64,000 nucleotides of DNA from Stercorarius parasiticus (Eukaryota; Chordata; Aves; Charadriiformes; Stercorariidae): contig VWZL01000681.1 in NCBI GenBank assembly GCA_013396915.1, positions 127,886-191,885 on the forward strand, read 5' to 3'. A model generated the notes under the pieces. It saw nothing but the letters and a program-made list of their open reading frames with translations, was not told where the DNA came from and made no database searches. The translations under genes and the position numbers were made by a program. The stretch's first letter is position 1. Every line of letters begins with the position of its first letter. Positions 35,501-46,569 of the stretch are shown piece after piece.

Positions 35501-37580
35501 TACAGAGGGGCCCAGAACTGAACACAGTACTCGAGGTGAGGCCTCACCAGTGCNNNNNNNNNNNNNNNNNNNNNNNNNNNNNNNNNNNNNNNNNNNNNNN
35601 NNNNNNNNNNNNNNNNNNNNNNNNNNNNNNNNNNNNNNNNNNNNNNNNNNNNNNNNNNNNNNNNNNNNNNNNNNNNNNNNNNNNNNNNNNNNNNNNNNNN
35701 NNNNNNNNNNNNNNNNNNNNNNNNNNNNNNNNNNNNNNNNNNNNNNNNNNNNNNNNNNNNNNNNNNNNNNNNNNNNNNNNNNNNNNNNNNNNNNNNNNNN
35801 NNNNNTGATTCGCCAGCTTCTCCAGGAGAATGCTGTGGGGGACGGTGTCAAAGGCCTTACCAAAGTCCAGACAGACAATGTCCACAGCCCTCCCTGCGTC
35901 CAGAAGGTGGGTCACATGGTCATAGAAGGAGACCATGTTGGTTAAGCAGGACCTCCCTTTCCTAAACCCATGCTGGCTGGCCCTGATCCCTTGGCTGCCC
36001 TGCATTTGCCGTGAGAGCTTGCTCAAGATGATCCTCTCTGTGATCTTTCCTGGAACCGAGGTCAGGCTGACAGGCCTGTAGTTCCCCAAATCCTCCTTCT
36101 GACCCTTCTTGTAGATGGGCATCACATTAGCCACCCTACAGTCATCTGGTACCTCCCCTGTTGACCAGGATTGTTGATAAATGATGGAGAGAGGCTTGGT
36201 GAGCTCTCCCGCCAGCTCCCTGAGTACTCTTGGGTGAATCCCATCTGGCCCCATAGACTTATGTGTGTCTAGGTGCAGAAGCAGATCATTGGCTACTTCC
36301 TCCTGGATTATGGGTGGGTTGTTCTGCACTCCGATCTTGGTGGGGAGCTTTCTGCTTGGGTACAAGTCTTTTGATTACCAGCCCTTCTATGACCTATCTT
36401 AAAACCAAAAGAAACTACAGAAGGCAATACCTATTTAGCCAAACTCCCAAGCTCTTAATCTTGTGACTAATGGGAAAGAGTTCTACTTCTTCCAGAGAAT
36501 GGGAAGCAAGGCTAGTTTATTTGCAGGAGAGAGCAAAGAATCAGCTCTTGTCACTTAGTAGTTATGGTCTTACGGTCTTATAAACTTAATAATTTATGGT
36601 CTACTAAGTGTCATCTACAGTCTGACAGGGAGACAGTACTGACCAGTAGTACCAAATTATAAAAAGACGCAAGTAAGCCCATTCAGCTCAGACTTTATTT
36701 CTGTATCTGACATGCTAATAGCCACTTCTCTGCCAAGGTAATGAGTGGATTGTTGGTGTCTTAATAGACCATTGACATCAATTTTGGAACTCTACTCATT
36801 TAAGACTAGGATAACTGCCCTTGATGGAAGGATAGGTGGATATTTTATCTTCTAAAAATACCCATCTACGCTGCGGTCTTGTCCCAGTCACCATGTTGGA
36901 CATGGGTGATACATGTGAATGTATTCATCAGAATTAATTGTCTAATATGAAACCTGTCCTAGATACTCACCAGTGTCACGCAGCTGCCTCCTCTCACTGC
37001 TAGTTGTTCAGTTGCTAGATCCCAGCTAAGCCCAATTTTGCATTTTGGAGTAGGATTTAAGTGTGGAGGCATTAAGTACTTCATTCAACCCTCACAGCAG
37101 AGAACCCACAGAGAACAAAAAGAAAAAAGCATGGACGTTGCTGGCTGAAAGAATCTGGTCTGGCTCATTCAGAGCACGCGTGCGCTGGAAAAAGGTTCTT
37201 ACTGACAGCACGTCTCAAAGACTTGTGCAGAGAAGACACTCTCTTTCATTTCTTTTTCATTTCAGAAGGGGAGAAATGGGAGGCTAAGGTACAAATTGCA
37301 ACCTGAAATTTTCAGATAGTGAGTTTGGATCTTGTTTCTTTTGGGGAATTTTTGTGAAAATGGTTTTAAAATTAACTTTTCTTTATTAACCTAGGAGTGT
37401 TCTGTGTTAAACCACAAGGACAATCAGTTGCTGAGAGCAAAATCTCCAGAGAAGCAATCCTGTTTCCAAAAAGCAGAAACGCATAGTACAGTATTTGGTC
37501 AAAATGCAACTTGCAACATTTCTGCCTGGAAACATAAAAATGAAAATCAAGTTCAGGGATTTCACAAAAATGGTATGTAG
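20566..37580 (+). CDS. BORA: BORA, Aurora kinase A activator (bora)
   Basis: Bora binds Aurora A and helps it phosphorylate the PLK1 activation loop, which drives mitotic entry. The eleven coding exons are 20566-20721, 21835-21941, 25544-25589, 27180-27261, 28505-28570, 29316-29372, 30646-30866, 32215-32368, 33417-34018, 34424-34555 and 37395-37580. All junctions keep frame and give 602 residues (human: 559). Recognisable blocks are ILNPFESP near residue 21, [17 protein letters not shown] in exon 3, [13 protein letters not shown] in exon 5, [20 protein letters not shown] in exon 8, [12 protein letters not shown] in exon 10, and the DSGYNT phosphodegron at residues 499-504. Many Ser-Pro sites fit CDK regulation. 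The extra length lies mostly in the last modelled exon, whose end is less certain because a GTATGT donor-like site precedes the stop. The start ATG is in exon 2, 15 bases past the acceptor. Confidence 0.95.
22838..23046 (-). mobile_element. CR1 LINE 3'-end fragment
   Basis: The minus strand carries the last ~200 bases of a CR1 element: the Leu-rich end of ORF2, then the GGTCCCTTCCAACCC-type 3' UTR and terminal ATTCTATG. It lies antisense in BORA intron 3. It is severely 5'-truncated, as most avian CR1 copies are. Confidence 0.92.
33417..34018 (+). CDS. BORA: BORA largest coding exon
   Basis: The exon carries 602 coding bases bounded by TTTCACAG and CAG/GTAAAA. It encodes the central, mostly disordered part of Bora, with [12 protein letters not shown], an acidic GEDEEDKEN stretch, the block [12 protein letters not shown], and [15 protein letters not shown] near its end. 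These match the vertebrate Bora order. Proline-directed serines are plausible CDK sites. The minus-strand frame at 33781-34005 is a shadow. Confidence 0.95.
34424..34555 (+). CDS. BORA: BORA exon with beta-TrCP phosphodegron
   Basis: The exon opens with [15 protein letters not shown] is the DSGxxT-type degron that PLK1 phosphorylates so that SCF-beta-TrCP can destroy Bora in mitosis (established for vertebrate Bora). By this model the six residues are 499-504, close to their human position. Splice sites are TTTCAG and AAG/GTAGGA. Confidence 0.95.
35012..36365 (-). mobile_element. CR1 LINE with reverse transcriptase, gap inside
   Basis: The minus strand encodes CR1 ORF2 with little decay. Upstream of the gap come [19 protein letters not shown], the [15 protein letters not shown] box, [13 protein letters not shown] and [11 protein letters not shown]. 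Beyond it come [35 protein letters not shown] and the [13 protein letters not shown] end, with the CR1 3' terminus at 35012. The catalytic A/F-x-D-D box would fall in the unsequenced 252 bases. It lies antisense in BORA intron 11 (34556-37394). The 5' end is truncated; the upstream endonuclease is absent. Confidence 0.95.
35554..35805. other. Assembly gap (252 N)
   Basis: This is a run of N bases inside the CR1 element. By comparison with full CR1 ORF2, the missing part between LLEKLA and the RPHLEYC block should be about 540 bases, so the stated length is probably an estimate or the copy carries a deletion. Confidence 0.98.
36552..36610. repeat. 10-bp inverted repeat with 39-base spacer
   Basis: CACTTAGTAG at 36552-36561 and its exact reverse complement at 36601-36610 flank a spacer that contains a short tandem ATGGTCTTACGGTCTTA motif. 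It lies in BORA intron 11. It may be the trace of a small non-autonomous element or chance. Confidence 0.6.
37395..37580 (+). CDS. BORA: BORA last modelled coding exon
   Basis: After the acceptor CCTAG the frame stays open for 61 codons to TAG at 37578-37580. This is a polar, Lys/Asn-rich tail less conserved than the rest of Bora. The last codons read Asn-Gly-Met-stop across a strong donor-like AATG/GTATGT, so splicing at 37572 to an unseen further exon cannot be excluded. I found no convincing continuation before DIS3. Confidence 0.65.
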   Translation, partial: ECSVLNHKDNQLLRAKSPEKQSCFQKAETHSTVFGQNATCNISAWKHKNENQVQGFHKNGM

Positions 37581-38896
37581 TTTTCTGTTGGAGAACTTAA
37601 ATTGTCTTGTCTAATAAATCTTTGTATAGATGACCTCGATTACCTGGATTATACATACTATCTTGCTTTTTTAATGCAAATGTAATGAATTGTCTCGTGT
37701 ATATTAAGGAAGTTTTTAAATAATGTGGGGGTTTTCAGGACTTAACAGATTTATCAGTATCATTAAGTGACCCTTTGAAAATGAAAGCGGCTAGACCTGG
37801 TACAGAAAAAACAGTGTTTTTTCAGAATTGTGTGCAGTCTGTGATCAGGGTAGATTCCACGAGGAGGCTTGTTTTAAAAGTTTGGCTGTAACTTCAGCTT
37901 CAAGAGGAATATTTTTACACAGAGGAAGCAAACCTAGGTAACTTGCATAGGAGCTAACGTAACTGTAAAAACACCTATATTTTAAGACACAACTCCTAAA
38001 AGCACGAGGGAAGGAGAAAGGAAAGGAATGTTAGTTTTGATTTTAGTTGCTCCCCCCCCCATCAGTTTATTGTGTAGCTTCAGGAATATTAGCACTGGTC
38101 CCAAGATTAGACAGAAATGAACTGCCGGGGGTGTGATGAGGGCAGGGCTGGGGAAGCCGGGGNAAAAAAAAAGAAGTAAAAAAAGTTGAATTCTCTTAGT
38201 AATAAAATAAGCTATAGGTCAGAAGAAGCCTTTTAGCAATTCTTTGATCAGTTTTTTCCTTGGTTTGACAGAAATCAAGGAAAAGGAGAAGTGATGGAAA
38301 TGTCTTAATAGGAAAATAGAATCTTTTCCCCCTGAACAACTCTTAAAACTGTATATACTGAAGTAAGATGTACTGTTGGTTACTTTAACATTAAATGATA
38401 GTGTTGTTACTTTAGTAATTGTATTAGTACTATGTTGATCACCTGACTCCACCAGTGTTTCCTAAGAACACTTCTGTCCAAATTGATGCTCCGGTCCTCT
38501 TTTGAAGGAACGTAAGAAGGTGCAATAAGGTTAATTGGTCTCAGTATATCATTAAGAGAATGGTGCAGCCTTCCTTCTATTAAACCATTACAATTTTACT
38601 TCCCTCTTATGTTTAATTCCCAATACTATTACGTCTGCTTACAGGAATTGCCAAAATACTTCGATGAACATTTAGAAATATAATGTTTTGCATGCCACTT
38701 ACTGAGAAAAGTATTAATATAAACAAACTCTTGATACTTTCAAGAAAACCATCAATGAGCAAAAGCAATGGAATGAGGAGAGTCTGGAATCCCAGAAATC
38801 CCTTTGCCTGATCAAACTAGATTTGGTTAAATTTGTTTAAAAGAACCCACGTGGTAATAACCGTCGCTAAAGGGGAAAGAAGAGATAAGGGAAATA

Positions 38897-39172
38897 CTAA
38901 GATTTCAGGGCTCTGTGTTTGTAGAGCTCCGAAGTAAACTTTGTTGGATTAATCGAAAATAAAAGTCCATTCCAGTACGTGCTCCAGTTGAAGTAGGCTT
39001 TCACCCTTTTCATAGCAAAGATATCCAGCCCCAGGATATGGCATGGAACTTCTGCTTCCTGTTCTGTTCCCCCACGCACAGAAAGGCTCGTACCAAAGCG
39101 ATAGTCTGTGGCTGACGAGTAGCTGTTGGCACTAAGCCTGAAAGAGTTGGTCCGACCTAGATTTGAAGGCAA
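38897..39172 (-). other. Orphan open frame in intergenic DNA
   Basis: A 91-codon minus-strand frame coincides with a patch richer in CpG than its surroundings. The N-terminal half is Ser/Arg-rich and protein-like (for example RTNSFRLSANSYSSATDYRF). I do not recognise it. It has no obvious splice partners. It could be a decayed retroposed gene, a repeat fragment or chance. Confidence 0.2.
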
Positions 39173-40448
39173 CCGACGAGATTTTTTTCAAAAATCTCAA
39201 AAGGGGAGGTATGAAAAGAATTGCGTAGCATTAAAAAGCAAAATGCTTTAGGCCCCAGACTTGGGCACACGTGGTGTATGAATAGCACAGTTCTTGAAAT
39301 ATTTTCAGTAATTCAACAGTGAAGGCTTTCTGAAAAATACAGTTAAAGGGAAACTTCTGTCCCGTCAATAAAGCATCATTTGGGTTTAGTTCTTGCATTG
39401 CAAACACAATAATAGAAAAAAATTAGTTGAGATTTCTCACCAGCAAACATGACATGCATTATTTTTACTTCCGTAGCAATTTAATCAATATTTTTGTAAC
39501 CGGGTAGACGGTAATTGAACCTAACATCCTGAATCACCTATTTCATGCTCTTGAAACAGTGCCCTACTAAAAGCCAGAAACAAACTGAACTGCTAACTTT
39601 TAGGGGATGAATTCTGTTAGAATGACCTTAGACTTCTGGAAAATGAATTTATTGAATAGGGCCTTCAAAATGTTCTTGGCTTTAGCTTGTAAGGTTTGTG
39701 GCTCAAAAGCAAGGCACAACTTGTCTGAGATTTAAAAGTTATTCATGATCTTGCGTCTTTTCTGTTTCTCATGATAATTCTCTTTAACAATCATCAATTG
39801 AAAGGGTGAATTTCAGATTTCCGGACTGTACAAAGGATTTATTTTTGCAAGTGTGATTACTAAAAACAGTAGTAATGTTAATGTAAAGAGGAAGATGAGA
39901 AGCAGGGTGGTCCAAATTATGATCTGTTTCTGAACTGTTCGGCATGCTATGTATAATTAAGGTTTGATTTTACTTAATTGAATTTTTTGATTCTTTATAG
40001 TAATACATTCAATGATCAGAGGCTTTCAACGTATTCACAGATAAAAAAAGCAATCACTGAAATATTTACTTGCACCCTGTGTAAGTGTTTTCTTAAAGGG
40101 TAAGGGAAAAGTAACAGCAGAAATGGGTGAATGTGAGAAGTAATTAAGGATCCCTCCAACTAAATTGCTTGTATTTTCTGCCCTGGTTTATAGTCTTCAA
40201 TTAGATGGGAATTATTTATTTTATGAAAACATGCATAATTTTTTTTACGTTTTTATAATGGTTTTGAAGAAACCTACCGTGCAAATTATTGTGGAAATCA
40301 TTTGACCATTCTGTTTCTCTAGTTGTATTTAATAAGTTGGTTGGCACACATTGCACAAGACGGTCGTTGTTTACATTAAATTAATGTCAGTAGTTTTAAC
40401 GAGAGACCTTTAACATGTATAATAATTGTAAATGGAGTAATGAAACAG

Positions 40449-40454
40449 AATAAA
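40449..40454 (+). terminator. BORA: BORA polyadenylation signal candidate
   Basis: AATAAA lies in a 3'-UTR-like AT-rich stretch, followed within about 50 bases by T- and TG-rich sequence as expected of a cleavage site. It implies a 3' UTR of about 2.9 kb. The hexamer at 37613, only 32 bases past the stop, is a nearer alternative. Confidence 0.35.
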
Positions 40455-41820
40455 GACATCTCTTTCATACCTAGATTGTTTGTATTACATTTTTTTGCGA
40501 CGATTGGCAGCATCTTTTGTGTCAGTGCTGCCTGGAACACTGTGTAGGGTCTGGGTGGGGGGCGCTAGGGGAGGGAGGAAGGCATTCAGGTAATGAGCTT
40601 GGCAAGCTTTTGCTCTCATCCATAGTTAAAAAAATGGGTTCAGTTACTATAATGTACGGTGCTGAATTAAGTGTCGTACCAGTACCGTTGTAGATCCAGT
40701 GCCTTGCATATCTTTCTTGAAACTTAAGTTTTAAAGTTTCCGAATAAGCCTTTTAGAAGAGCGGCGACGGGATTAAAACGTATCGTTCACGGGGTTCTAC
40801 TGCCATCAGTTAAACATGTTAAATGTCTCCTTTTAATGCCTTTTATGCATACGTACTTCATAAATCTGCTCCAATCCTTTACGACAACAGCATACAGGGA
40901 GCTGAGTAAATGTGGCCAAGAGACAACCACGTATTGATCACCTGTGACCCACTAATTACCCCAGGAGACCACTGAGGAGTAAGTGAGGAGTATAGAAGTT
41001 AGTGAGCTGTAACTCCTCAAGATCTCTGAGGAACACCTGTAGGATGTGGGATTGCAGTTTCTTGGCTTCCAGAGCTAGGAATTGGCATCAGCAGACCCGC
41101 TCTATACAAACTACTATAATCCAAGGCACTCTTTGGAGGATTTTTACTGAAACAAACTTGCAGAATTCAATACCAGCCACCTCGAATGAAGTCCCTGTGG
41201 TGGGAGTTCAGCGCTGAATCTAGAAGGACACTTAAAATTACTTCAGTCCTCACAGCACATAAAACATGTTTTAGGACAATGTAGCCGGGTGATGTAGCTG
41301 GACTTCAGCAACGCAGTTCAAGGCACAAAATGCTTGTGGTTTTTTTGAGAATTCTAACTCGCCAGCATCTTGGCAATGCAAGCTAGAAAGATCACTGCAA
41401 GACTTGTTACTTGTGGATTTTTGTGTAACACAAATATAACTGGTGGTTTCCATCCTTTTTTTTTTTTTAAAGCAGTTCATCAAAGGCTAAGCAATGATTT
41501 TAAGTTGCCTTAAGGTCTAGGACAAAGACGAATGCACTTTCATGGTATGCTTTCTCTCTCCATCTGCATACCGTGTGCATATATGCTAATGTGGCGTGAA
41601 AGAGACCTTTCCCAGAAGGAAGTGTAAGTCTGTGGAATTTATCTTTCAAGAGTAAATTCTGTCAGCATTTAAGAGCAGGAACTAGCACAATTACTTCTTT
41701 CAGTTCTGAGGTGCTAAAGGGAAGGCGCTGAAGGCTGAGCAGACTGACTTCTGACAGACTCTTGAATGGTGAAAGGCTGTTAATAAAATACTACCATTTT
41801 TCCTTTGCTTGGCAGAAGCA

Positions 41821-41826
41821 TTTATT
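41821..41826 (-). terminator. DIS3: DIS3 polyadenylation signal candidate
   Basis: AATAAA on the minus strand lies about 220 bases beyond the DIS3 stop codon, giving a short 3' UTR. Longer alternative ends cannot be judged from sequence. Confidence 0.45.
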
Positions 41827-42045
41827 TTCACCCACAAGACAAAACTGTAGACATACTCGGTTTTAAAACTATTGTTCTTCTGCATATATATATCGTCATA
41901 AAAAGTTTTTTTAAAAAAAGTTTTACAAATATTAAAATGTGTAATTAAAAATAACCAAAATCTATTCCTAGCATTTTGCCCATAGGGAAAAAATACGTAA
42001 ATACAAATGATTCATGTGTGACTTCCTATTAACTTTTACATCCAG

Positions 42046-45000
42046 CTATTTTTGTAGCTTCTTTTTCTTTTTCTCGGGTTCATTCTTGCTGTTTATCTCG
42101 GTAGGTAGATTTGCAGGCACATCATTTCCTGGTATCTGCAGTAAGAGACAAATTAGAAGTCGTAACACTTTCAACTCACATTTACTTGTACAGACCTTTT
42201 ACGAACACCGTACTAACATCAGAAAATTCTGTTAGCGTTCATCTAAGAAGAGGGTCTACCATCCTGTAACAATCACAGCTAGGACACTCAACTGAAGTAC
42301 AAACTGGAAAAAGCTCAGGGGAGGAGAAGCAGCAGCACCCCTCCTGACTAAATTGCCAGCAGTTCGTTTGCACCAGATGATTATAAGTGCTGCCCCTCAG
42401 TTGTTTGGTCAGCCTTAGCAAAGGCTTAGAAGGCAGGGGGTATGAATGAGAGGGGTGAAAAGGGGTCCTCATCTAACAATTTTCATTTTGCTTTTGAAAT
42501 AATCAATCACCACCGTGGTGTTTTCTGAAGTGCTGCTCCTGTCAAGCAGAGGCCCTGTGAGGCTCAGGACACAGCAGAGCAAAAAAGCATTTAGCTTTGG
42601 TAGAAAAATTGGCAAAACTTTTGAAATAAATGGAAAGTAGACTTTTTCTAAAGCAAGGAACAAGAAGAATAAAAAAGCCTGCATGCTTATAGAGAATGGC
42701 TTGTCCTCAAGGAAAGAGGTCATCAAGAAGCACGCTATGCTTTCTTTGAGAATATGGAAATGAGTGGCATTCAAGCAGAGAAGTGTGAAGCAGGCTATAA
42801 TGAAACAGTTCATTTAAGTAGGGTTCATAAAACAACTGGACCAAGCCCAGACATGTGTGCGTTCCTCTTGCGGTTTGCCTGTAGACTCAAGTGCAATGTC
42901 TGATTCGAGAAGGTAACAGGCACTTGAGAAGCTTGATGCAAGAAGGCTCATTGCTAGGACTTTACTACCAGGTTATAAATCATGTGAAAGCGACAACGTG
43001 TACCAGTAGAAGAGTCATTTAATTGTATTAGAGTAACACAGGCACCTAATGCTGGAACGCAACCCACTGCCGTAAGCTGAAGGCTATGTTTTTGGGTCAG
43101 CTAGTTAGGATAGCAAGGATTATGATGTGCTAAGGAGTATTGGAGAGGCTGTGAGAACAGATAACACAGCAACAATAAGTCATCTTCCACGACTAAACGT
43201 CACAAGAAGGCTCAAGACAGAGACTTGGTTTCTAGGTGCCATAAATGCCTGTTTCTTGGAGCAACTAGACAGAGAACCCAGAAAAAGGGAGAAGCAGCTC
43301 TTGTCCGAGGACCTGCTTAAGAGGTTACCAACAGACCCAGCCCTCTAATACTGACTTCACTGTAATTACTCAAAATGCATCACCGTGGTACAAGGAAAGA
43401 AAACCCAAACCTTATTACTGCTATTTTGAAGGAATTTAGTGAAAATTTTATTAAAGGGGGTAGCAAAAAGGTAAAATGCTTTCAGGGGTGAGATGGAATT
43501 TTAGGAGACTTGGAATAAGAATATGCCATTTATTAATAGCACTTCAAGACAATGCTTAAAAAAAAGTCAGTGATCAGCATTGCAAGTCAACAGTCATCCT
43601 TTAAAGAAGTAAAAATCCTGTCCAAATGAAGAAGAAATAAGTTAAAATAAACAGGCAAGCCCAAAAGACTGAGGAATAGTAATAAAAATTCTCCAAGTGA
43701 GAGGCAGGAAATTCTTCCTTGCTTCTCCATCACTGGATAGCTTGATGATAATAAAAACCTAAAACAGGCACGAACAACAGGTAATCAAAATGTATTTCAA
43801 GCACTCAAAAATTAATTAAGATCAACAGCAAGAAAACTGTTACAAATGACCATTATAAAAATAAAAATAAAAAAAAAAAAAGAAGAAAAAGAACTGGGTA
43901 ACAGGAATACTAGCAGGATGAGCCACTGTCCATCACACAGTTCTAAAAGCAGGTGTAAAACCGTCAGCTAGCAACTCTCGGTGTGTATAAACTCACTGCT
44001 TAAAACTGGTCTTGGTACTAGAAGGAATGAAAGATGATGCAAAGTGTTCCCACATAACACCATACAACACGGAAAATCCTGTACGTATCTCTCTATGTAC
44101 AATGTGATCCTGTATGGATCTATGGCGTGCTCACTTTCGGAATCATGCATGTGCTTCTCTTCCTCCCAGCTCAAAAAAAAAATATCATAAAATGGAACTA
44201 CAAAACCAAAGGTAACGAGGAAGATCAAAGATACAAAATAGTTTCCAGAAGAGCAGGAGCTAACATAGTGGATAACAGAAGCATACAGAATTGAGTGGCA
44301 TGGGAATGGTAAATAAGAATATAGTGTAGGAAACACAGTATGTCATCAGGTAACAGTATGAGGCATCAGGCTTGAAACAAATGAAAGGCTAAGTACTTTT
44401 TCATACATAGTGAGTTGAGGAACTTACTGTTACAAGATGCTGTGGGAGTCGGAAGTGTAAGCTGGGAAAAAAAGCGATTAAACGAATTCGCAGAACAAGA
44501 CTATCTACTGAACACAAAGACGTGTACCTGTGTGAGACAGTATTGAAGCTGTAAATTGCAGGAAGCTTTGAATGGACACAAAGGGAATGATCACTGTATG
44601 TGCATCTTATTCCTGCACTCATTCCTTACCAGGAAGGAGGACTAGTAACTGATGCTTAGGGTGACAAAGTATTTTGGATTAACTAGTATAGCTGTTCCTG
44701 TACCAAGGGATAAGCTAAAAGTATAGTATTGGCTTTGCTGTAGAGCAAAGATGTTCACAGAAATAAGTACAAGAAGTAGAAAGGAAGGGGAGAGGAAGAG
44801 AATAAATAAAGATCAGCTTGCATTAGCCTTACTTTGCGCCTATTTTCAATGAAGAAAGTGCATCCCTCGGGGACTGGAGTCTTTGCAACACGAGTGTTTG
44901 TTCCTGAGTTAAGCCCACAACAGCAGCTCTCACAAACACTGCTGGGTGAGCGCAAGCAGTGGGCAGCTCTGCAGGTTAACGCGCAGCAAGATACAAGGTT

Positions 45001-46569
45001 TCCGTCTACTATAAATTCCGTTATCTGCTCCCACTTTTTGAAATCATGAGGATTGCCTTCGACTCAAGATAATACCACAGCTCAAAGATCAGAATATTTA
45101 CACGTGTTTGGAAAGAGATGATTTCTCAGAGAAAAGGAAAAATGTTTGACTGTATAAACCAGGATCTCTTGCTTATTTTGGGTTTTCTTTTTCCTCCATG
45201 ATAACAGATACTCAATGACTGCAACCATCTGTTTACCAAAAAAGTCACACGTAACTTAATGAAAGCACACAATCTTGTAATGGCATGCAAAATACTCGGC
45301 AGGCCTGAGGTGTGAGAGCAGGTGAAAACCCCAGTGTCCCAGATGCATTAAGAAGCTAGAATTGACAAGTCTTAAGACCAGAGACCCAGTTATTGGGACA
45401 TTACAGGTATTACAACATTATCAAGAGAGAATTTTTATAATGTGGAAGTTGTAAGGAAGGACTGCCATTTACAGCCAGCAATTATACTGAGTTTCTTTCT
45501 GAGCCACCCATCACAGTTACACCATAATTTACTGGAGCAAAAAGAAGATCCTACTGAGTTTTGGCAGATTTTCAAAAAGGAGATTTGGTTACAGAACCAT
45601 GAAATTCAGAAGATATTACTTCAGCAAATCATCATCTTTCCCATCAGTGGAAATATCCCTGATGGGCCCAGAAGGGAAATCTAATTTAGAGCCCTTTATT
45701 CTTTTCAACAGCCAGCAAAAGCAGACCTGTGTTTTATTGGAAGTAGATATGAAGCGATCACTACAATCTGCTGCTAAATGATTTTTTTTCTTCTGGGTTA
45801 AGTTTCAATTTTACCATATGCTGATTTTTTTTAAGATTACTGAAGGGTAATATGATTACCTGAATCACAAATCTTGTGCCTTACCTTTGGTTCTACTAAC
45901 ACCATCCGAATTTTCTGATGTTGGATGTTGGAAGCGTCTAACATAATGTTCACTTTAACTTTATCAAATACATGTAATGTTGTGTCTTCCACAGTAAGTG
46001 ACGGTACCTGAAAGTTCAAATTTTGTATAAGTACTCACTGCTTACAATGTCTGATGTTTTTATACAAATAAATATTTTTGTAGGAAATCATTAATGTTAT
46101 GTGTCAATAAAAACGAACACAAGTTAGTCCTGATTGTTCAGTGTCATAATACATGGTATATACTTTTTTGCAGTATTTACTCGGATAATTAGGTGTTAGT
46201 AGTATCTATTACAGAAACCAATTCCTGTCACAACCTGTTTATTTAGACTTATAAAGCCCATAGTGGCACTATTACTACAGATTAATAAACGTGCATTTGG
46301 AAGAGCCTCTCTTACCCTTCTAAATCCAACTAGAGTAGATTTTAGTCATTCTGCTCACTTACCAAATCAAAAAAACAAAGGTATTTAAGAACAAACCTTA
46401 TAAAACATACCTCATTGTTGTAATCCAGTCTTGGTGTTGGTTTACCTTTTTCTTCAAAGAAGACAGTTCCTTCTAACCCATACTTGGGAATCAGAACCAC
46501 AACTGCATTTTTTCTTACAAATAATACATATGCATCTTCATTCACTACTCCTTTGTTTTTGAAGAACAG
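42046..46569 (-). CDS. DIS3: DIS3 S1 domain and C-terminal tail exons (19-21)
   Basis: Two exons encode the S1 RNA-binding domain ([31 protein letters not shown], then [20 protein letters not shown]). The last exon carries a divergent 29-residue tail starting [11 protein letters not shown] and ending in a lysine-rich run (EKKKKKLQK) before TAG at 42048-42046; the basic end is a plausible nuclear localisation signal. The final intron, about 3.7 kb, is one of the largest in the gene within the window. Confidence 0.95.

Larger units (their letters stand above)
37581..42045. other. BORA-DIS3 convergent intergenic region
   Basis: This contains the 3' UTRs of two tail-to-tail genes. BORA polyadenylation candidates (AATAAA) are at 37613, 38201 and 40449; the last is followed by a TG/T-rich stretch and is the best by context. 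DIS3 has AATAAA on the minus strand at 41826-41821, about 220 bases past its stop. A single N follows a GC-rich patch at 38163. Apart from an orphan minus-strand frame at 38897-39172, I recognise no further gene. Confidence 0.55.

Noticed and set aside
35536..35945. Open frames running through the N block
   Set aside because: They exist only because N codons are not stops.
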